From: JBCCGI01 sp039029355
GTDB taxonomy: Bacteria > Planctomycetota > UBA1135 > GCA-002686595
Assembly: GCA_039029355.1 (NCBI GenBank)
Contig: JBCCGI010000028.1
Location: 1-64,000 of the forward strand
Direction of reading: 5' to 3'
DNA length: 64,000 bases
Shown: in pieces, positions 59,023-64,000 of the stretch
Position numbering within the stretch: the first letter of the stretch is position 1
Layout: every line of letters begins with the position of its first letter
Position numbers and translations under genes: made by a program
Notes under the pieces: generated by a model
Told to the model about the DNA's origin: nothing
Seen by the model: only the letters and a program-made list of their open reading frames with translations
Database searches by the model: none

Positions 59023-60342
59023 ATGTCGCATCGCGCACTCGGCTCTCTCCTCCTGCTCGCCGTCGCGTCTCCGCAGCTCCATGCGGACGTGATCCACGTC
59101 GGCCCCGGCCCCGGGGCGCAGTTCGCCGAGATCCAGGACGCGGTCGTCGCCGCGCAGCCGAACGACGTGTTGCTCGTGCAGCCGGGCATGTATCTGCCGG
59201 TCTCGGTCGACAAGCCGCTACGCATCCTGGGCGACAACGGCGGCGGGCGCGTGCAGATCCTCGGAGGTGCCACGGCGGCGCTCGACATCCAGGACATCGG
59301 CCTGGCCGAGGAGCTCGTCGTCTTCGGCGTCGAGCCTTCGACCCAGCAGCCCGACGGCTTCGCGATCGACATCGAGAACTGCGCGGGCACGGTGGTACTG
59401 CACGACATCAAGACCGACGGTGCCGGGACGATCACCTTCAGCCACGTTCGCGCCATCGACTGTGAGCGGGTGCTCGTTCTGGAGAGCGAGCTGATCGGCG
59501 GCGGCTTCCTGATCGAGGTGATCGCGCCGCCGTGCTGCAATCAGGTGCACGCGGGCTCGATCGACGCCGAACGCTCGACCATCTGGCTGGTGAACAGCGA
59601 GGTCACCGGCCGCCAGACGGAGAGCATCTTCCCGGTCGACGGAGCTCCGGGAGTACGGCTGGTCGAGTCGACGCTGTATGCGTGGCGTTCGACCGTGGCC
59701 GGCGGCGCCGGCAATCTCGCTCCGGACGCCGTGGCCAGCGCGGAGGGCGGCGCCGGAATCGACGCGAGCGAGTCGAGCATGTTCCTCTACGGCGGCCCGC
59801 TCGGCGAGGTCCTCGGCGGGGACGGCGGGTTCAGCTTCATCGCCGGGGTGGCCTGGCAAGCCGGCCCCGGCATTCGGCTGTCGAACAGCGAGCTCACCCT
59901 GCAGGCCGACCTGACGGTCGTCGGGGGCGAGCCGCTGGGCGGCGGCCCCCCCGAGGTGCCGGTCGAGCCTCCCGGAGCGCCGGTCACCGAAGAGGCGCGC
60001 GTCTTTCCCACGCTGGCCGTCGACGCTCCGGAGACCTTCGTAGGCGGGACGTTCCAGGTCGCGCTCGAAGGCACGCCCGGCGCGACGCAGGTCCTGGGGC
60101 TGTCGTTCGCCACCGGGCCGAGCCTCATCCTGCCCGGCGTCGCGGGCATCGGTATCGTCGACACCGGAGCCCTCTTCCAGATCGGGCAGTTCGCGCTCGA
60201 CGGCTTGGGTCAGGCGAGCACGACGCTCGCCGTGCCCCCGAACCCGCTGCTGCTCGGGCGCACGCTGTTCCTGCAGTCCCTAGAGGCGAGCCCGTCGGGG
60301 CCTGCGCTGTCGAGCCCGCTACTCGTCTGCATCATCGGCTAG
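59023..60342 (+). CDS. Secreted right-handed beta-helix-like protein
   Basis: A 439-residue exported protein (signal LGSLLLLAVASPQLHA). Sequence after it, VIHVGPGPGAQFAEIQDAVV and AAQPNDVLLVQPGMYLPVSV, is the usual opening of a parallel beta-helix, followed by irregular rungs. The C-terminal about 100 residues (GTFQVALEGTPGATQVLGLS through LLVCIIG) are the same module as in the 57673-58866 product. The two genes are a tandem duplication. Its stop codon overlaps that of the convergent lipoprotein gene (shared CTAG). No enzymatic residues were recognised. Confidence 0.7.
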   Translation: MSHRALGSLLLLAVASPQLHADVIHVGPGPGAQFAEIQDAVVAAQPNDVLLVQPGMYLPVSVDKPLRILGDNGGGRVQILGGATAALDIQDIGLAEELVVFGVEPSTQQPDGFAIDIENCAGTVVLHDIKTDGAGTITFSHVRAIDCERVLVLESELIGGGFLIEVIAPPCCNQVHAGSIDAERSTIWLVNSEVTGRQTESIFPVDGAPGVRLVESTLYAWRSTVAGGAGNLAPDAVASAEGGAGIDASESSMFLYGGPLGEVLGGDGGFSFIAGVAWQAGPGIRLSNSELTLQADLTVVGGEPLGGGPPEVPVEPPGAPVTEEARVFPTLAVDAPETFVGGTFQVALEGTPGATQVLGLSFATGPSLILPGVAGIGIVDTGALFQIGQFALDGLGQASTTLAVPPNPLLLGRTLFLQSLEASPSGPALSSPLLVCIIG

Positions 60343-60947
60343 CCGTCCGTCGGTTCCAGCAGCGGACCGAGCGCGAGCCGCAGCGCCGCGTCGTTGCGCT
60401 CGGAGTCCGCCAGCACCTCGCCCAGCGGGACCGCGTTCAGGTCCGGGCCGCGGCGCGTGTAGAGCGTGTGGATGCCCCCACGCCCGCGGTAGAGCGGCTC
60501 GCCGCGGGCGGCGAGGACGAGCTCGAGTGAGAGCGCCGGGATCGTGCCGGCGAAGCGGAACCGCGCGCGGCCGGTAGGCGTGCCGGGGCCCGTCCCCTTC
60601 ACGTACTCCTGGATCGGCTGCCACGTCCCGTCCCAGCTCGCGCTCGAACCGGTGAACGAGGCCTCGCGCACCCGCAGCCGCGGATACAGCACGGCATCCA
60701 CGGCCGTGGCTGCGCCTTCGTTCACGAGGCGTGCGACGCGGCCGGAAGCGGTGAGCCGCGTCACGAGCTCGGCGGCCAGGCCGTCGGCAGCCCCGCGCAG
60801 CGGCTCCAGCTCATCCGGCACGGCTACCGGCGCGACGCCGATGACCAGGTCGCCGTCGAGCGCTCGGGGGTCGAGGACCTCGGTGTTGGAAGGCGCGCTC
60901 GAGCACGCCGCCAGAAGGAGCGTGAGCAGGGAGAGGGCTCGCCTCAT
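60339..60947 (-). CDS. Lipoprotein of unknown function
   Basis: A 202-residue protein with a clear lipobox (LLLAACSS). The mature part begins with a Ser/Asn-rich linker, then LVIGVAPVAVPDELEPLRG and AAELVTRLTASGRVARLVNEG, suggesting an alpha/beta fold seen in some periplasmic lipoproteins that assemble pathway-type complexes. The rest (YPRLRVREASFTG, FAGTIPALSLELVLAARGEPLYRG) is beta-rich. I do not recognise the family. The gene lies downstream of aqpZ on the same strand with a 56-bp gap, and its stop overlaps that of the convergent beta-helix gene by 4 bp. Confidence 0.65.
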   Translation of the reverse strand: MRRALSLLTLLLAACSSAPSNTEVLDPRALDGDLVIGVAPVAVPDELEPLRGAADGLAAELVTRLTASGRVARLVNEGAATAVDAVLYPRLRVREASFTGSSASWDGTWQPIQEYVKGTGPGTPTGRARFRFAGTIPALSLELVLAARGEPLYRGRGGIHTLYTRRGPDLNAVPLGEVLADSERNDAALRLALGPLLEPTDG

Positions 60948-61003
60948 CGCCGTCGCTCCACGCGTCGATCGGGGCAGCGTGCTCGCACCTGCGGCGCGGC
61001 CGC

Positions 61004-61723
61004 TCAGTCCTCGTCCCCTGCGCTGAGCAGCGCCCGGTGCACGATCCCCGCCAGCGCGGCCCCGACGATCGGCGCCACCCAGAACAGCCACAGCTGCGAC
61101 AGCGCCCAGTCCTGCACGAACAGCGCCGGGCCGGTGCTGCGCGCCGGGTTGACCGACGTGTTGGTGACCGGGATCGAGATCAGGTGGATCAGCGTCAGGC
61201 CGAGCCCGATGGCGATCGGCGCAAAGCCCGAAGGCGCGAGGCGGTCGGTCGCGCCGAGGATGATGAGGAGGAAGAAGAAGGTCATCACGACCTCGCAGAC
61301 CAGCGCCGCCATCATCGAGTAGTTGCCGGGCGAACCCGCGGTCTCGCCGAAGCCGTTGCACGCGAAGCCTCCGAGCTCGAAACCGGGAAGGCCGCTCGCG
61401 ATCACGTAGAGCACGCCCGAGGCCGCAACCGCGCCGGCGACCTGCGCGCCCCAGTAGGGCACGAGCTCCTTCGAGGAGAAGCGCCCGCCCATCATCAGGC
61501 CCACGGACACGGCGGGGTTGAAGTGCCCCCCGGAGATGTGCCCGACGGCGTACGCCATCGTCAGAACGGTCAGCCCGAAGGCGAGCGAGACGCCGACGAA
61601 CCCGATGCCGAGGCCGCCGGGATAGAGCGTCGTGTTGGTCGCGAGGACCGCCGCGCCGCAGCCGCCGAGGACCAGCCAGAACGTGCCGAAGAACTCCGCG
61701 GCGAGCTTCTTGGTGAGACCCAT
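61004..61723 (-). CDS. aqpZ: Aquaporin Z
   Basis: A 239-residue MIP-family channel with six membrane helices and both NPA boxes: SGGHFNPAVSVG and NTSVNPARSTGPA. The residue after the second NPA is Arg, the selectivity-filter arginine, and AEFFGTFWLVLGGCGAAVLA opens the first helix exactly as in AqpZ. The constriction (His/Arg type, with VGHISGGHFNP) points to water rather than glycerol selectivity. It mediates rapid water flow across the inner membrane. Transcribed leftward with a lipoprotein gene downstream; the divergent neighbour is a binding-protein gene. Confidence 0.93.
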   Translation of the reverse strand: MGLTKKLAAEFFGTFWLVLGGCGAAVLATNTTLYPGGLGIGFVGVSLAFGLTVLTMAYAVGHISGGHFNPAVSVGLMMGGRFSSKELVPYWGAQVAGAVAASGVLYVIASGLPGFELGGFACNGFGETAGSPGNYSMMAALVCEVVMTFFFLLIILGATDRLAPSGFAPIAIGLGLTLIHLISIPVTNTSVNPARSTGPALFVQDWALSQLWLFWVAPIVGAALAGIVHRALLSAGDED

Positions 61724-61948
61724 GTGTCGACTCCTTGTCGCTGAGGGTGAGGCGGGAGGTTAGGCGCGGCGGCCCGAGCGCACTTGTGACACTTCCGGCA
61801 GTCGGTCCGCAGCGCCTGCGACGCACGAAGAATGACCCGATCGACAGAACTTCCAGGCGCGGGGGCGCGGGCGAGGATTCGGCGCACGCGCGCTCGCGCC
61901 GGGCCCTCGGGGCTCCGCGCCGCGCAGCGCATGTGTTAGGAAGTGCCG

Positions 61949-63229
61949 ATGCAGAACCTGCGACTCAAGCTGATCGTGGCGGGCATGGCGGCGCTGCTCG
62001 CCGCCCTCGCGTGGGCCGTGCTCGCGCAGCTCGACGTCTTCAAGGAGCACCGCACCTGGCGGATCGCGACCGGCCACCCCGACGGTTCGTACTTCAAGCT
62101 CGGCTCCGAGCTGGCGTCCGTGCTCAGCGCGGACTTCGCGCCCTATGAGCGCTTCGAGGTCGACGAGACCGCCGGCAGCGCGGAGAACATCGGGCGCATT
62201 GCGCGCGGCGAAGCCGCCTTTGCGTTCGTGCAGAGCGACGCCGACCCCGTCGCGAACGCACGCCTCGTCGCGCTGCTGTACCAGGAGATCGTTCACATCG
62301 TCGTCCGCGCCGACCACCACGCCGCCGGGCTGGCCGTCGACGACCTCGGCACCCTCGCGGCGGTGTCGCTCGGGGCGGAGGGCAGCGGCACGCGGATGGT
62401 CGCCGAGCGGCTGCTGGATCACTTCGACGTCGCACTCGCGGGCGCGCCGCTCGACGTCGACCCGTCCGAGCTGCGGGCGCGCTTCGAGTCCGGCCAGCTC
62501 GACGCCGCGTTCCTGCTCGTCGGGCCGGGATCCGCGCTCGCCGAGGATCTGCTCACCTCGCCCGACGTCCGGCTGCTGTCGCTCGGCGCGGGGCCCGAGG
62601 GCGGCACCGCGGCCGACGCCTTCGCGGTGCTGAACCCGGCCTTCCGCGCGCAGCTGCTTCCGGCGCGGCTGTACGGGCCGCAACCGGTCGAGCCGGTGCG
62701 CACGGTGGGCGTCAACGCGATGCTCGTCGCCTCGGACGACGTCGACGACGACCTGGTGCGCGAGGTGACTGCCTCGCTGTTCCGCAACGCCAACCGGCTG
62801 TCGGCCGGGATGGACACGCCGCTGACGCTGACGCACTCGCCCGACGCGGACCGCCTCGTGCTCCCGCTGCACGAGGGTGCGCTCGGCTACTACCTGCGCG
62901 AGCAGCCCTTCTTCCTGGTCGAGTACGCCGAGGTCATCAGCCTCGGGCTGACGCTGCTGGTCGGGCTGTGGTCGCTCGGCACGCTGCTCCTGCGCTGGAC
63001 GGCGGGGATGAAGAAGGAGCGCATCGACCGCTACTACTCCGACATCCGCGCCAGCTCCAGCCTCCCGAGCGAGGAGCGCCTAGGCCGCCTGCGCCAGATT
63101 CACGGCAACGCCTTCGAGGAGCTGATGGCCGAGCGCCTGGCCGCGAACGAGTCCTTCGTGATCTTCCACGACTACCTGCTGAGCGAGATCGGCCGTGCCG
63201 AGCGCGACACCGCCGCCCCAGCCGAGTAG
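61949..63229 (+). CDS. TAXI-family TRAP transporter solute-binding protein
   Basis: A 426-residue protein. The ATG at 61949 is preceded by AGGAA, seven bases away, and is favoured over a GTG two codons upstream. An N-terminal anchor (LKLIVAGMAALLAALAWAVLA) precedes the TAXI-type substrate-binding domain: RIATGHPDGSYFKLGSELA, AGSAENIGRIARGEAAFAFVQSD, LYQEIVHIVVRADHHA, SLGAEGSGTRMVAERLL. A second membrane helix near residue 340 (ISLGLTLLVGLWSLGTLLL) and a cytoplasmic helical tail follow, so it is anchored at both ends, which is unusual for a diffusible binding protein. No TRAP membrane subunit gene is nearby. It may act as a receptor. Confidence 0.8.
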   Translation: MQNLRLKLIVAGMAALLAALAWAVLAQLDVFKEHRTWRIATGHPDGSYFKLGSELASVLSADFAPYERFEVDETAGSAENIGRIARGEAAFAFVQSDADPVANARLVALLYQEIVHIVVRADHHAAGLAVDDLGTLAAVSLGAEGSGTRMVAERLLDHFDVALAGAPLDVDPSELRARFESGQLDAAFLLVGPGSALAEDLLTSPDVRLLSLGAGPEGGTAADAFAVLNPAFRAQLLPARLYGPQPVEPVRTVGVNAMLVASDDVDDDLVREVTASLFRNANRLSAGMDTPLTLTHSPDADRLVLPLHEGALGYYLREQPFFLVEYAEVISLGLTLLVGLWSLGTLLLRWTAGMKKERIDRYYSDIRASSSLPSEERLGRLRQIHGNAFEELMAERLAANESFVIFHDYLLSEIGRAERDTAAPAE

Positions 63230-63285
63230 GCGCCCGCCTGCGTCCTTTCGCCACAGTTGAAGTCCGCGCCGTTCGGAACGACGCT

Positions 63286-64000
<715 letters not shown>

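Overview
The window comes from a high-GC bacterium (roughly 70% G+C by eye, except a poorer stretch near 43.7-49 kb). Its gene content points to the Planctomycetota, perhaps a lineage like Saltatorellus/Engelhardtia. Pointers are five large Ser/Thr protein kinases, most with a membrane helix and TPR or helical sensor regions, several ECF-type sigma factors lying next to them (two of the Sig-70 TIGR02999 type), a formylglycine sulfatase, a di-haem cytochrome-c peroxidase, and many large secreted proteins with a shared kind of beta-rich C-terminus. This placement is an inference from gene content; no rRNA, tRNA or ribosomal gene is present to confirm it.

Layout. 1-2.25 kb: a leftward operon of zinc-ribbon protein, AfsA-type hotdog protein, metallo-beta-lactamase-fold hydrolase and HAD hydrolase (cut by the window edge). 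2.5-6.5 kb: NRAMP-like transporter and a fused alpha/beta E1 2-oxoacid dehydrogenase whose stop codon lies in a tandem array of 21-bp imperfect palindromes. 6.6-11.1 kb: hybrid histidine kinase and an alpha/beta hydrolase with a polytopic membrane domain. 11.3-16.3 kb: secreted propeller-like proteins and a divergent DUF3224/AraC pair. 16.4-24.8 kb: a leftward cluster of two small secreted paralogues, a lamin-tail-domain protein and a carboxypeptidase-regulatory-repeat protein, divergent from a sigma factor-kinase operon. 24.9-29.2 kb: secreted proteins, one resembling C25/caspase-like peptidases. 29.3-43.7 kb: two further kinase-sigma pairs, a HAF-repeat protein, methyltransferase, sialidase-like protein, cytochrome-c peroxidase and sulfatase. 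43.9-54.8 kb: a second envelope/signalling locus with a sigma factor, a zinc-ribbon kinase, a regulatory-repeat protein, two small Cys-containing secreted proteins, a protein that looks like two dead enzymes joined together, and a sigma factor fused through a membrane helix to extracytoplasmic Ig-like repeats. 55-64 kb: a fifth kinase, two beta-helix paralogues, a lipoprotein, aquaporin, a TAXI-type binding protein and a DUF3050 protein cut by the window edge.

The dominant theme is trans-envelope signalling: kinases and sigma factors are interleaved with secreted beta-rich proteins. The most novel item is the membrane-tethered sigma factor at 51215-53347 and its neighbourhood. Second is the predicted butyrolactone/butenolide-type signal operon at the left edge. 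All functional statements are read from sequence and remembered family signatures; no searches were run.
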